From NCBI RefSeq assembly GCF_032884065.1, contig NC_088868.1, positions 8,194,963 to 8,258,962 of the forward strand: a DNA stretch of 64,000 nucleotides, read 5' to 3'. Source of the stretch: Artemia franciscana. Lineage: Eukaryota; Arthropoda; Branchiopoda; Anostraca; Artemiidae. Shown piece after piece: positions 22,201-33,115 of the stretch (positions are counted from its first letter, which is position 1; the number at the start of each line of letters is the position of its first letter). The translations under genes were made by a program, and so were the position numbers. Below the pieces are notes generated by a model. That model had not been told where the DNA came from, made no database searches, and saw only the letters and a list, made by a program, of their open reading frames with translations.

Positions 22201-22409
22201 TGAAGATCTTCTCACATTTTCTGTACATCTTATGTGAAGCCCATGATTTGTCTTTATCTCCAAATGTGAGTTTGAAATAGACATAATACACCTTTTTCAC
22301 AAACTCACTTATATTTCTTTGCTGTCTTTACAGTGTATTCACCACACACATAACAAGTTGCCTGACGAAAAAACAAACACTCTGTAAATTTATAATTCTA
22401 TATTTATAT

Positions 22410-22599
<190 letters not shown>

Positions 22600-22601
<2 letters not shown>

Positions 22602-24455
22602 AAGCAGATTGAAGATATTAATTTACCAGAAATTTTAAATCAGTGGCATGTGAAACAGGCCCTTCCTAGTATTTTAAATTATAATGATAGTCCAGTTTTA
22701 ACTTATAAATTTTCAAAAACTATAGGGCAAATTATTTTGAATTATAATTTAATACTAAAAAAACTAGATAGCGATATAAATTGGAAACCGGTTTGTAATT
22801 GTAAGCAACTTGGCCCATTTGTAAATCCTACTTACAAACATGTTATAACAGGGGACTTGTCAATAATAAATCAAGATGATCTTCAAATTATAATGAATAA
22901 AGGGGCTAATTTCCGTCTTTCTCATCATCTGAAACCATCGAGTGAAAATGATTTTGATTTATTTATTGATAAGTGGAGTAAGAAAGAGAATAAAAATAAA
23001 GAGAGTTTTCAAAGTTGGAAGAATTTAATTATTAGTAGAGTAAGAAATAAAATATATTCTAACTTAAAAAATAGTAACACTAAATCATTATTTTATAATG
23101 CGAAGATTAAACAAGCAATTGCTAATCTAAAGAATGAATTTGTAATTGTGCCAGTGGATAAAGCTAATAATAATTTTGCCATAATTTGTCAGAAGCTGTA
23201 TTGTGATATCTTAAAAAGGGAGTTATGCACAACTAATGTTTATGAAAAGGTAAATATAGAGGATGAGAATTTAATTGAAAAGACTGAAGAAATACTTTTT
23301 AAAAATTTTAATATTAAAATAAATGACAATGATAAAAAGTTCCCTTTCCTATATTGGACTGTAAAATTTCATAAGAATCCCCCTAAACCACGGTTTATTG
23401 CTGGAGCAGCTAAATGTCCAACCCGCATTGCTGCTACTGACCTCTCTTTAATTTTAAAGGAAATTGTAAATAAACTTAAAACCTATTGTTCTGGTATTAA
23501 AACATTTTCGAATTTTAATCCATATTGGAGTGTTAATAATTCACTGCAGGTGATAGATTCTTTAACAATGGTTTCAGCTAAAAGAATTGAGTCTTTCGAT
23601 TTTGCGACAATGTATACTAATTTATCACTTAATTTAGTGTTTGATAATTTAAAAACTGTTATAAAGAAATCTTTCCTCTTATCTAGTAAAAGGTTCTTGA
23701 AAATAGACAGTTATAATAAAAAAGCCATATGGACAAACTGCTTTAGTACTACAGTTAACTTGAGATGTTACAGCTTGGATATGATTTTTGAGTTATTGGA
23801 ATTTGTTTTATACAATACTTATATAAGATTTGGGGGTGATTTGTACAAGCAAATTATGGGAATTCCCATGGGGGGGAATGCCAGCCCATTTATAGCTGAC
23901 TTGTTTTTAAGTCAACTAGAATATAAATATATGATGGATAAGAATAATCCAATTAATTTAAAACATGCTTTGTCAAATAATAAAAGATATTTAGATGATA
24001 TTTTGGTCTTAAATTGTAAGGATTTCATTGATATTTCTAAAAATATATATCCATCAGAGCTTATTCTTGAGCCTAGTCATGGCGCTGGTCATGAAGATCA
24101 TTTCTTAGATTTAAATATTAATATTTGTGATAATAATAAATTAAGTTTTAAAATGTATAATAAAACGGATGATTTTGATTTTGAAGTGATTAGTTTCCCA
24201 TTCCCTGAAAGTAATATACACTCAAATATCACATATTCAGCGTTTTTCTCACAGTTACTTCGTTATGCAAGGATTTGTAGTAATTATATTGATTTTAAAA
24301 ATAGATGTAAAATCTTAAGCCAAAAATTGATATCAAGAGGTTTTTCTGCAAATGAATTAACTTGGCAATTTAAAAAAATTAGTTTTCATTATAACGAACT
24401 TTTAAATAAATATCAAAAGAATTATCTAGAAATACTTAAAGAAATTTTTAACTAA
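22600..24455 (+). CDS. Penelope-like element reverse transcriptase (5'-truncated)
   Basis: Open frame of just over 600 codons that runs in from the (TA)n tract without a start codon ('[19 protein letters not shown]' precedes the GTG at 22650), so the element is truncated at its 5' side. Residues below count from 22650. 49-51 CNC; 64-70 HVITGDL; 83-89 NKGANFR; about 232 '[18 protein letters not shown]' (RT2-like block, hallmark of Penelope-like RTs); about 317 'DFATMYTN' with the first catalytic Asp; about 403 '[11 protein letters not shown]'; 447-452 YLDDIL with the Asp pair; about 510-535 '[17 protein letters not shown]'. There are no internal stops. No GIY-YIG endonuclease follows the RT; in the Naiad-type permuted clade that domain is N-terminal and would have been lost with the 5' truncation. 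It lies in intron 1 of gene A, same strand. Confidence 0.88.
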
Positions 24456-25166
24456 TTTCGGAGGTTCGAGAAATGTTGTCACAGCGCCATTTATTTTGAA
24501 TTGTGTTTCTAATTGAGCAGATTTTTTAAAAAGTTAGCCACATGGTAAAGATGAATTCTATAACTGTTTAGTTCATTCAGGTTTTTTGCAATGTGTTAAT
24601 ATTTGTGATTTGGTAAAATTTATAATATTTAGTTTACCTATTGTTGCTAAAGAGAGGGATATATTAACAAGATAAGCTTGTTTTGGTTTTACTTGGTTGT
24701 TTTACATTTGCTGTTTTTTTTTTCATAGGCATGTATTTTGGGGGTGATACCTGACGCGGGGATGCCATGGATATTCTGTGGTAGCCACAACACTGTCCTG
24801 GGTAGAGAATTTAGAGTGGCGAAACCCTATATAGGCCAGTGTATTCTCCTGATGAGCCCTTATGTTGGGTGTTGCCTCTGAATTATTTGTCTATATTATT
24901 TTTTCTATTGTTCGGTAAATGACGACTTATACTTATTGACGACATGACTGCCTGTCCATGGATTATTCTTTATGGTTGATTGTGTGTGGCTATGCTGTTT
25001 GACCTATGTGATTGTATGGATGAGTAGGGTTAAGGCTTCATTCAAGTGCTGGTCTATATTAATCACTAATTTAGGAAAACAGTCTTCCTTTTCTCCTTCT
25101 GCCTCTTTTTTTTTTTTTTTTTTTTTTTTTGTGTTTGTGCTGTAGCATTGGTGATTTCTCTTTTCA

Positions 25167-25168
<2 letters not shown>
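24456..25168 (+). mobile_element. Penelope-like element 3' UTR
   Basis: About 710 bp after the RT stop, containing a T run (25107-25130) and ending 'ctcttttcatg' at the edge of an (AT)n tract. The last 420 bp recur almost identically, inverted, at 6644-7059, which shows they belong to the element. Core words 'cgaaac' and 'ctgatgag' of hammerhead ribozymes occur near 24820 and 24851 but do not make a complete fold (see findings). Confidence 0.85.

Positions 25169-25239
<71 letters not shown>
25169..25239. repeat. (AT)n microsatellite
   Basis: About 35 pure TA units between the Penelope-like 3' end and the 3' end of the SINE. Confidence 0.95.
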
Positions 25240-25244
<5 letters not shown>

Positions 25245-25575
25245 AAGGATACGGCATTATACTTTATAGTCCCTAACAGTGGTGCTGATCTCCGTTTCTT
25301 GGCCCTTCAGCCAGGAAGTGCAATGGGAGGGGGCAGCCATCCTGTGCTTTCGCACACCCTTCCTGTTTACCTTCCCCAGATTTCTCCAGATACCCTTTTA
25401 GAGCTGGGTCTACTCTGGCTAAGCTTACAGAGTCACGCCACTGACCCCGTCCCAAACTGAAGAATTGGATACACCGGGACTCGAACCCGCGTCCTCTTAG
25501 ACAAAGGATCCTGAATCCAGCGCACCAATCCACTCGGCCAGGACAGCTCACTCGGCCAGGACAGCTCCTGGCCGA

Positions 25576-25578
<3 letters not shown>
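25240..25578 (-). mobile_element. tRNA-derived SINE
   Basis: A minus-strand unit of about 335 bp. Its 5' part is tRNA-like (25544-25467): A box TGGCCGAGTGG, an anticodon-loop-like TTCAGGA (Leu-CAG style) and B box GGTTCGAGTCC. These are the internal RNA polymerase III promoter parts. A unique body of about 220 bp follows and ends 'ggtaaagg..' without poly-A at the (AT)n tract. The tRNA-like head is partly duplicated (GAGCTGTCCTGGCCGAGTG occurs twice). The added body and lack of a clean acceptor stem make it a SINE rather than a tRNA gene. It is embedded in (AT)n on both sides and lies in intron 1 of gene A. Confidence 0.8.
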
Positions 25579-25647
<69 letters not shown>

Positions 25648-25648
25648 T
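25579..25648. repeat. (AT)n microsatellite
   Basis: About 35 TA units (one gtat interruption) on the 5' side of the SINE, probably the other half of the tract at 25169-25239. Confidence 0.95.
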
Positions 25649-27669
25649 ACCTAAGGGGTTTATACAGGTTAATTACCTAATTTTAGCTACTGCTTCTGTT
25701 GCACTAGCCCTTTACAATCTGAGGGGTTGGGGCAGGTGTTCCCGTGTGATTGTGAAAAATGCATAGGATTTATCTTAAAGATGGATAAACTATCAACTTT
25801 TCATGTAAGAAAACCGTAATTAGAGTTAGATTTGTTTCAAAATCACATGTATATCTGTTCAGAGATAAACCTAAATTTTGATACTTATAAATTTCAGACA
25901 CCTCTTTGTATTGCTGTGCCACACCCTTGTCATGTGGAATCAAACTAGCCTGGCTCAATAAAATTTTGTGATGTGGGTTATAAATAGGCTCAAAAATGGC
26001 GTAATCAAAATTTTCAGGTTTTTTCCTCTTTTTGTAGGGAAAATGTGAATATGCTTCCTTTTAACTTTTTCTTATAGCACTGAAGAAGAGAGGCAGTTGT
26101 CCTTTCAAACTATTTGTTATATTTCCTGCAGTATTTTCGTTGGCCTTACAATACCCTTTTCTTATTTTTCTTTGGTTTTTATATTTTTTAAGAGATATAT
26201 ATTCCTCTTATCTTTTATCTTCCTCTTATCTCTTTTATAATCCTCTTATCTTCAATCTTTTTTATAGGTTAAATGTATTAACCCTCTGTAAACCATATTC
26301 TATAATTAGAAAAATGATCACAGTATCAATTGAATACTGATTGTGATATCAGGTGGTAAGCAAAATGCTATACTTATTTAACCTGTTGAAACATGTCGGT
26401 TTCAACACCAGATTGTTTAAAACTTGTATCCTAGTACCCCACGATAATGTGGGCTTCCTGTTAATGCTCAAGCTGCTTTGTCCCTCCACCCCCTACAACT
26501 ATTCTCTCCAACTATTAATCACCTTTTAATTTATTGACAAGTAAATATGTATTTAAAAGTTTTCATCTCAGAAAGCTTATGTTTAAGGTCGTTTCTTTAA
26601 TATAAAAACTGAATAACAAATTTTAAGTTAATACGCAATTCTACAGTAATGATATGGTACGTTATTGTTTAAAAGTTTGAAAGTATTATTTAAAAGTGAT
26701 CTTTTAAAGATCAATTTAAAATTGATGTGATAAGGTTTTTGTGGTATCTTTTCGGTTGTTGTCAGGTTAAAATCTATTAGAAAATATTTAAATATCCTAT
26801 GCAGTTTTTTACTTGCAGACCACTAAAAGACCACCAAAAGGAACAGTGTTCAGGCACACACAAGAATCGTTATTAAGTTATCTTCTAGATTTTTTGACCA
26901 GACCATGTTTGCATTGGTAGTTGCAACCTAGTAAAGAACTAACAACAGCTCATAGTACCCAAAAATTAAAAATCGTATTTAAAAAACTGGCCAATGAGAA
27001 AGAAATTAATTTGTAGCTAATAAAGGAATGGTGACCATTATCTCGATTAGTATTAATAGTAAAATGGTGTTTTTATTCTGAAATATAGCCTAAAACTCCT
27101 AAAAAATGGCATTAAATCGAGCAAAAATACACAATTGAAACTACTCCTGGCTTGAATAGTCCCCTGGCTCGAACAACAAGGAAAATTCCTTTTTTGCATA
27201 GGTAGCAAATATGTGCCCCCTTTTTTTCCCTCCAGTGTATTTCCTTGAACTTTGTTTATGCTTTAATTTTTTAAGCAAATTTGTGTTTCTTCTTTGAGAA
27301 TTTTTTGTTGTTGACAAGGCTTCCAGATGTGAAGCCAGAATGATTAGACTGATCGTTTTATTATTTGTTCTGACACTTCTATTGTTATATTTTGTTGTAA
27401 ATGCTTTTATTGTATCATTATTATTATTTTTTTATTTTTCAATATTTTCATTTCATTTCCATTATGAGAGGGGCAGAAATGACTTCTAAGAAGGTATTGA
27501 ATTCTTAGGCTAATTTAAATCCTTCGGTTAACTTGAATTCCCTGCTAAGGTTCCTTTTTATTATTAACTTGTCAAATCAAAATACCTTATTTTTGCTGTT
27601 TTTTTTTAGTTTTAGTCTGTCATGTATTCTCTAATGTTTTGTTACTTATTTGTTGTTTTGTTTCCCCAG
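25649..27669. other. Gene A intron 1, remaining part
   Basis: AT-rich intron. 26070-26160 ('ctgaagaagagaggcagttgtcctttcaaa...tattttcgttggcc') is a remnant of one arm of the foldback family at 29431. 26384-26407 is a perfect 9-bp-arm inverted repeat (TGTTGAAAC-atgtcg-GTTTCAACA). The pyrimidine-rich end before 27670 is the splice acceptor region. Nothing else recognised. Confidence 0.5.
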
Positions 27670-27837
27670 AAGTTAAAGAGGAAGCTATTGAAGGAACAGT
27701 ATATATTTCAACAGCTAATCATGAAGATACCTATAATGATAAAGACATACCAAGTGATGATAATGTCTACCTGACTGTCCAGCCCAAGATTGAATTTTAC
27801 TTTCCTCAAATCGATTCAACAACTGTAAAAAATGAAG
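27670..27837 (+). CDS. Zinc-finger gene A, exon 2 (acidic region)
   Basis: Acceptor 'gtttccccag' and donor GAAG|GTATGT bound 168 bp, phase 1 in and phase 1 out (a symmetrical exon). It encodes 56 residues rich in Glu, Asp and Thr ('EVKEEAIEGTVYISTANHED', 'NDKDIPSDDNVYLTV') with no finger motif. Comparable acidic leader exons precede the finger exons of genes B and C, in the same phase. A role as an activation or protein-interaction region is inferred only. Confidence 0.8.
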
Positions 27838-27895
27838 GTATGTAGTTGAGAATGCTAAATATTTTAAGGTTAAGCTTTGCTCAAATATGGATGTT

Positions 27896-28320
27896 CTAGA
27901 TCTCTTTTGTTTGTATAACTTCACAATGGGTGAGTAGTAAAAGGTGGCTCATATATTATGACAAGAATCTTACTTAGACTTAGTTCTTTACAAGCCAGCA
28001 TAACTTGTGTCAGTGAGCCCAACAATGACAATTTCTGGATCTCCTTTGTTTGTATAGCTTCACAATGAGTGAGTTGTAAAAGGTATCTCATATATTATGA
28101 CAAGAATCTTACTTAGACTTAGGTCTTCCGAAGCTGGCGCAAAGTGTGTCAATGAACCAGACAATGACAATATATGGATCTCTTTTGTTTGTATAGCTTA
28201 ACAATGGTGAGTTGTAAAAGGTATCTCATGTATTACGACAAAAATCTTATTTCGACTTAGGTCTTCCCAAGTCGGCGCTCCCACGCCAGTGCAAATCATG
28301 TCAATGAGCCCGTAGATAAA
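27896..28320 (+). repeat. Three tandem copies, 139-bp period
   Basis: 'tct(c/t)(c/t)tttgtttgtata.ctt.acaatg' begins at about 27901, 28040 and 28179. Each copy continues with 'gagttgtaaaaggt..ctcat.tatta.gacaa.aatctta' and 'gtgtcartgarcc'. It lies directly after exon 2 in intron 2 of gene A. Confidence 0.88.
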
Positions 28321-28329
28321 GTTTAAAGA

Positions 28330-28740
28330 GAGGAACAGTGGAGATTAATAATCAAAAAGTGTCTGACTCATCAGACCTCTTTGTTCTTGACTTTATGGAT
28401 TATGAATAAGCGTTTGATTCAGGCGGTAAAAGAGCCTTAGCGATAGTATGGTTATCAGATAAGTACAGTAGAGTGTTATATACGAGAATAGCATTGCCGC
28501 AATTAAGATATGAAATGAGGTTAATTGCTAGTTTTGTATCAAATCAGGAGTTAAGCAGGGTTGCATTCTATTTCCATTTCTATGGATCATTTTGATTGAC
28601 TTTGTCTCGAAGGAACACAGCAAAATGGGAGAGCATGGAAACGGAAACATAAAATTCTCCTAGACTTTCGAAAGACTAGATTTTTGAAAATTCGGCAGAA
28701 TAGGAAGATAATTCTGTGTATTGGTATGGAGGATGGTATG
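28330..28740 (+). pseudogene. RTE LINE RT fragment
   Basis: Frameshifted pieces of the RT palm: 'VLDFMDYE.AFDSGGKRALA' (catalytic A block), then 'IKSGVKQGCILFPFLWIILI' and 'FVSKEHSKMGEHGNG'. They resemble the RTE family of 11724-19235 further downstream in its RT, beyond where that copy ends. Very short and non-functional. Confidence 0.7.
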
Positions 28741-28776
28741 TGCATAGCATTGTTGACCTCTAGCTGCTTGTTGCTG

Positions 28777-28995
28777 TAGTGAATTGATAGTAGCCGTAAT
28801 TGTAGTGTTATTTTTTAGGGTTGCCATTACTCACATTAGTTGCTAGTCACTAGAGAAGTTTCAAAATGATGTTTTTCGTTAATTTTAGTGAATTGATAGT
28901 AGCGGTAATTGTGGTGTTACTCTTTGGGGGGTGCCATTACGTTAGTTGCTAGTCACTAGAGAAGTTTTCAAAATAATGTTCTTCGTTCATTCTCT
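28777..28995 (+). repeat. Tandem duplication, 109-bp period
   Basis: 'tagtgaattgatagtagc(c/g)gtaattgt(a/g)gtgtta' begins at 28777 and 28886. Both copies run to 'agttgctagtcactagagaagttt'. Confidence 0.88.
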
Positions 28996-29430
28996 GACAC
29001 AATTATTTTTAGGGAAGCTTACGTGATTATTGTTATGAAACATTGTGATTGGATATGATGTTTGAGTTATTGGGCTCTGAACTTGAAATGCTATTTTTGA
29101 ACCTAGCATTAAGGTCTCAAAACAATGTTAAATTTTCTAAAATAAAACTTTTTCTTCTTGAAACTAGAGTCCTTTTACTACCTATTTTTTGTTTAATTTT
29201 TTTAGCACCAAGAAGACTTTACACGGAAGAAAGATTTTTGGAATAGTTTATTGGCATGATTTTGCAATAGTTTGATTAAACATAGGTTTCTGAGAGCTCA
29301 TTTTAAGAACTCAGACTTCAGTAAAAATGCCCTAGAAACGAACGAATACTATGTTTTTTTTTTCAAATAAAATCAAGTATTATGTTAATTTCTTAAACCA
29401 AATTGGCCGGCCATAATTTTAAAAAAAGGA

Positions 29431-30140
29431 AATGATCAAAAATGGAGTTTTTAAGGCCAAACGAGAGTACTGAACAAACAAACAAAGCGAACATTTTGAG
29501 AGGATAGGTACCTCTCTTCTTCAGCGTGAAACAAAATAATATATTCAAGGAAAGTGCCAAAGAAAAAATTAACAAACAAGCGCAGAAAGTCAATGTGAAA
29601 AAAAACCAACAACAAACCAATGAAACCAAAAAATTTTAAAGATGAATAAAATTCAATAAAAGTAAAAAAAAATATAAGAATTAAAGCCAAATACCTAATA
29701 ACCGTAAAGCGAGTCTTTCACCAGCATCCGTAATTTGCACAAAATCCAGAAAATTTATGAACTCCCATCGACAGGTATAAGTGAACAAAGTTGTTAGCTA
29801 GTAGCTGTCGATGGCAGTTCAAAAGTTTTTTGGATTTTGTGCAAATTGCGGATATTGGTGAATGTATCACTTTATGGTTGTTAGGCATTTGTTTTTAATT
29901 CTGATAATTCTTGGCTTTTATTGAATTTTATTCATCTGTTAAATTTGTTGGTTTTTTCGTTGATTTTGTTTTTTTCATATTGATTTTTCACGTTAGATTT
30001 TGTTGGTTTTTCCTTCGGCACTTTCCTTGAATATATTATTTTGTTTCACGTTGAAGAAGAGAGGCAGTTGTCCTCTCGAAATATTGGCTTTGTTTGTTTA
30101 TTCAGTATTCTCGTTTCGCCTTAAAAATCCCATTTTTGGG
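29431..30140. mobile_element. Foldback element FB1
   Basis: Long imperfect inverted repeat centred near 29785, with arms of about 350 bp. The left arm reads 'gatcaaaaatggagtttttaaggccaaacgagagtactg...gaggataggtacctctcttcttcagcgtgaaac'. The right arm is its complement ('gttgaagaagagaggcagttgtcctctcgaaatatt...gccttaaaaatcccattttt'). Inner arm words 'catccgtaatttgcacaaaatcc' and 'ggattttgtgcaaattgcgga' mark the turn. There is no transposase, and the open frames in the arms are by-products. It is non-autonomous and mobilised by an unknown enzyme. It lies in intron 2 of gene A. Confidence 0.88.
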
Positions 30141-30375
30141 ATTCGTGTCACTTTTTAGGTCATGATCCCTCTCAGTCTCTTTCGTGCTTTCTCTCACTTT
30201 CCTTTGCTGCCTCTCTGTGTCTGTATCCTTCTCACTCTTTCTCCCTTTTTGTCTCTTGATTTTTTTTTCTAATTTTCAGCATTTTTAGTTTCATACTCCA
30301 CGTCTTTTGTATATGTTCCTGTTCAATTCTTTTTTGTAAAATCAATCCAAGGCACATTTTTTTTTAAAAGTTTGA

Positions 30376-31068
30376 TAAGAATTTTAAGGCCAAGAGAAGA
30401 ATACTGAAAAGACCAAACAAAACGAATATTTCGAGAGGACAACTGCCTCTCTTCTTCAGCGTGAAACAAAATAATATTCAAGGAAAGTGCCAAAGAAAAA
30501 ATTCATAAAACAATCGCGGAAAGTCAGTGTGAAAGAAAAACAACAAAAAACAAATGAAACCAAAAAATTTAACATATGAATAAAATTCAATAAAAGCCAA
30601 AAGTTTATAAGAATTAAAACCAAATACCTAATAACCATAAGGCGAGTCATTCGCCAACATCCGCAATTTGTCCAAAATTTATAAAACTTATGAACTGTCA
30701 TCAACGGATACTTGCGAACAGCTTTATTGTTCACTAGTATCCGTCGATGGGAGCTCATAATTTTTTGGATTTTGGGTAAATTACGGATATTGGCGAATGA
30801 CTCACTTTATGGTTGTTAGGTATTTCGTTTTAATTCTTATAATTTTTGGTCTTAACTGAATTTTATTCATCTGCTAAATTTGTTAGGTTTTTCATTTTTT
30901 TTTTTAAATTGACTTCTCACGCTTGTTTTGTTGGTTTTTCCTTCGGCACTTTACTTGAATATATTATTTTTTTTCACGCTGAAGAAGAGGGACGATTGTC
31001 CTCTCAAAATATTCTCTTAGTTTGTTTATTCAGTATTCTCATTCGGCCTTAAAAACCCCATTTTTGAT
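30376..31068. mobile_element. Foldback element FB2
   Basis: Same structure and sequence as FB1, 235 bp further on, with arms about 30376-30715 and 30725-31068. 'cactttttaggtcatgatc' follows the right arm in both FB1 and FB2, so the repeated unit includes some flank, or one arose from the other by local duplication. Confidence 0.88.
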
Positions 31069-31109
31069 CACTTTTTAGGTCATGATCTCTCCCATTCTCT
31101 TTCGGTTCA

Positions 31110-32738
31110 AAACAGGTTCAAAAACAGTTTAGTTTTATTAGGCAAAATGCACTTGAACAACAGCTTCCCCGCATTCTTTCACAAACTCACCATCTGAAAA
31201 TGTTTTCGTTTTTTGCTGTCAAAACTGGAACAGAATAGCTTGCTTTAACACTATTGGAAGGCTGCTGTAATCCTGCACAAAACATTTTCTTTTGAGCCTT
31301 TAATTACGACTAAAACTCCTGAAGCTTCGATTTTTACACTTCTGGATTGAATTTAATTTGATCCGAATGTTTTGCTTCATAATACATTTTAACTATATAT
31401 TCCTTAAATGCAGCAAAGGTCTCCCGGCAAATTAAACACAATAATTTTGTATGTAGCACTATGAAAAAGTACCTTTTTTCCCATTCTTCGCTATACTTTC
31501 TATGTTCATTCACTAGTTTTCTTTTTTTTGCACTCATACTTGAAATATGGAAAATACACTCATGAAGAAAAATATGAGAAATGTCTAATTTTGATTTTTT
31601 TTTTTTTTTTAAGTCATTTTGTTTTAATAGAACTGATTACCTAGCTGTTATTTTGAATATGTTGTTGAATAATTATTTATTTTTCAATAATTATTATTAT
31701 TATAATATTAATTATTATTTATAATTATAATTAATAATTATTTATAATTAATTATTATTTTATAGTAATATTATTATCAATTATTATAATTATAATTCAA
31801 TAAGTATTTTGAATAATTGTATATTAAAATTATTATCTTGCAGTCACAGTGCCCAAAACGAAATAATAAAAAAGAAATTTTCACTTTAAATTGAGAGTCA
31901 GCTCTGCTATCAACAATTAATTGCGCATCACTAACGTCATTAAAGTTGAGAGTTAGCGATGAAAAATCAAGGTTGTCAGCCATTACGACACGGTGAAGTT
32001 AGGTAAAATGCGGAAATAAATGTGCAAAAATCAACATATATTTAACTTAAAAACACATTATGCAACTTGTAGTAGTTGGAATTATATTGAATATATAAAT
32101 AAATTGGAACATTTTACACTGTTTACACGTTTCCTCTGCGAGGATCACGACTATGGAGTGTAAACGTTACCGTTAATGTCCGAAATATTGTTAATGTCGA
32201 TATTCACCAGCAAATGTTCGAAATTCTTTTTTCTCTGCTATGTTGGTAAAAGTTGAAGTTGGGTTATGTTAGTTTAGATTAGGTTACGTTAAATTTGGTT
32301 CTAAATATTAGAAATTGGTTGAAAACCTAATCTAAGCTAACCTCACCTAACCAACCTAATCCTTTCTAACCTAACCTGTCATCATCTTACCTTGCATTAA
32401 ATTTAAAAAGTTGACTGGCAACGCTGACTAAATCCAAGGAGAAAAAAAGGTAAATCGGACATTCACCAGTGAATGTCAACATTTTTCAATTTGGTGACAT
32501 TCACGGTAATATATTGTTACAACTGATTTGAACTTTTTTTTATAACTCCATAATTACGATTGCGATTGATGTAGTTCTACGATAAAAAACATTGTTAAGA
32601 GTGAAACATTGAAACTGTGATGTTCCGCATCATGTGGAAATAGATGACCGCGAATCATTTGGGCGATAAATATAAAAATATGGTGAATCTCGCGGGCCGC
32701 AAAATTGTTTATGACGGGCCGCGGGTTGGCCACCCCTG
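31110..32738 (-). mobile_element. Second hAT remnant, BED-finger transposase fragment and one TIR
   Basis: The minus-strand end at 32738 begins CAGGGGTGGCCAACCCGCGG, a classic hAT terminus, followed by GC-rich 'cgtcataaacaattttgcgg'. Inside, 31537-31334 (-) encodes 67 residues with 'MSAKKRKLVNEHRKYSEEWE' and 'CLICRETFAAFKEY', a BED-type zinc finger start of GTF2I-repeat-like hAT transposases. After a stop the next pieces ('SNSVKASYSVPVLTAKNENI', 'FSDGEFVKECGEAVV') fit the following region. The rest of the transposase and the other TIR are missing beyond about 31110, where foldback FB2 begins. Confidence 0.78.
31590..31830. repeat. AT-rich palindromic tract
   Basis: Dense (a)attatt/aataatt words that read the same on both strands ('ataattattattattataatattaattattatttataattataattaata'). 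It could cruciform. It sits between the BED-finger frame and the TIR of the hAT remnant. Confidence 0.75.
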
Positions 32739-33115
32739 CTTTAAGCCATAAATTACACCTAAATACGCTATTGCTGTGTATGGGTATATCTTGGTTTTGT
32801 CAATCTAAATATATGGTACTATAACATTAGTTGAGGTTTGAAAATTAGTTGAGACCATCATGTCCAGCAAATAAACGTATCAAACTGGATTACAGTGTAG
32901 CATGATTATGACTATGAATCTGAGCAGCAGGTTGTCAGCTTAGTATACTAGGTTGGAATCACGACCATCAACAGAAAGATCTCCTCCAATGCTCTTTGGG
33001 ATAATAGTTGCTAATAAATTGAACAAGATGGCGCTTTATATTGAACCTTGCCGTAGACCTCGTTTCAAGTTTTCAGGATCTTTGATATTATGTGCTGGTG
33101 TTTTTATACAAATAA

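Noticed and set aside
24810-24880. A complete hammerhead ribozyme
   Set aside because: Core words occur in permuted order, but no stem I and only a minimal stem III can be formed by eye.
25467-25544. A functional tRNA-Leu gene
   Set aside because: The promoter boxes are present, but the 5' head is duplicated, no clean acceptor stem closes and a SINE body of about 220 bp follows, so a SINE is the better call.
29393-29690. Phe- and Leu-rich minus-strand frames of about 80 codons suggesting membrane proteins
   Set aside because: They lie in foldback arms, and similar frames appear in every copy (30456, 30846, 47126, 47580) as by-products of T-rich arm sequence.
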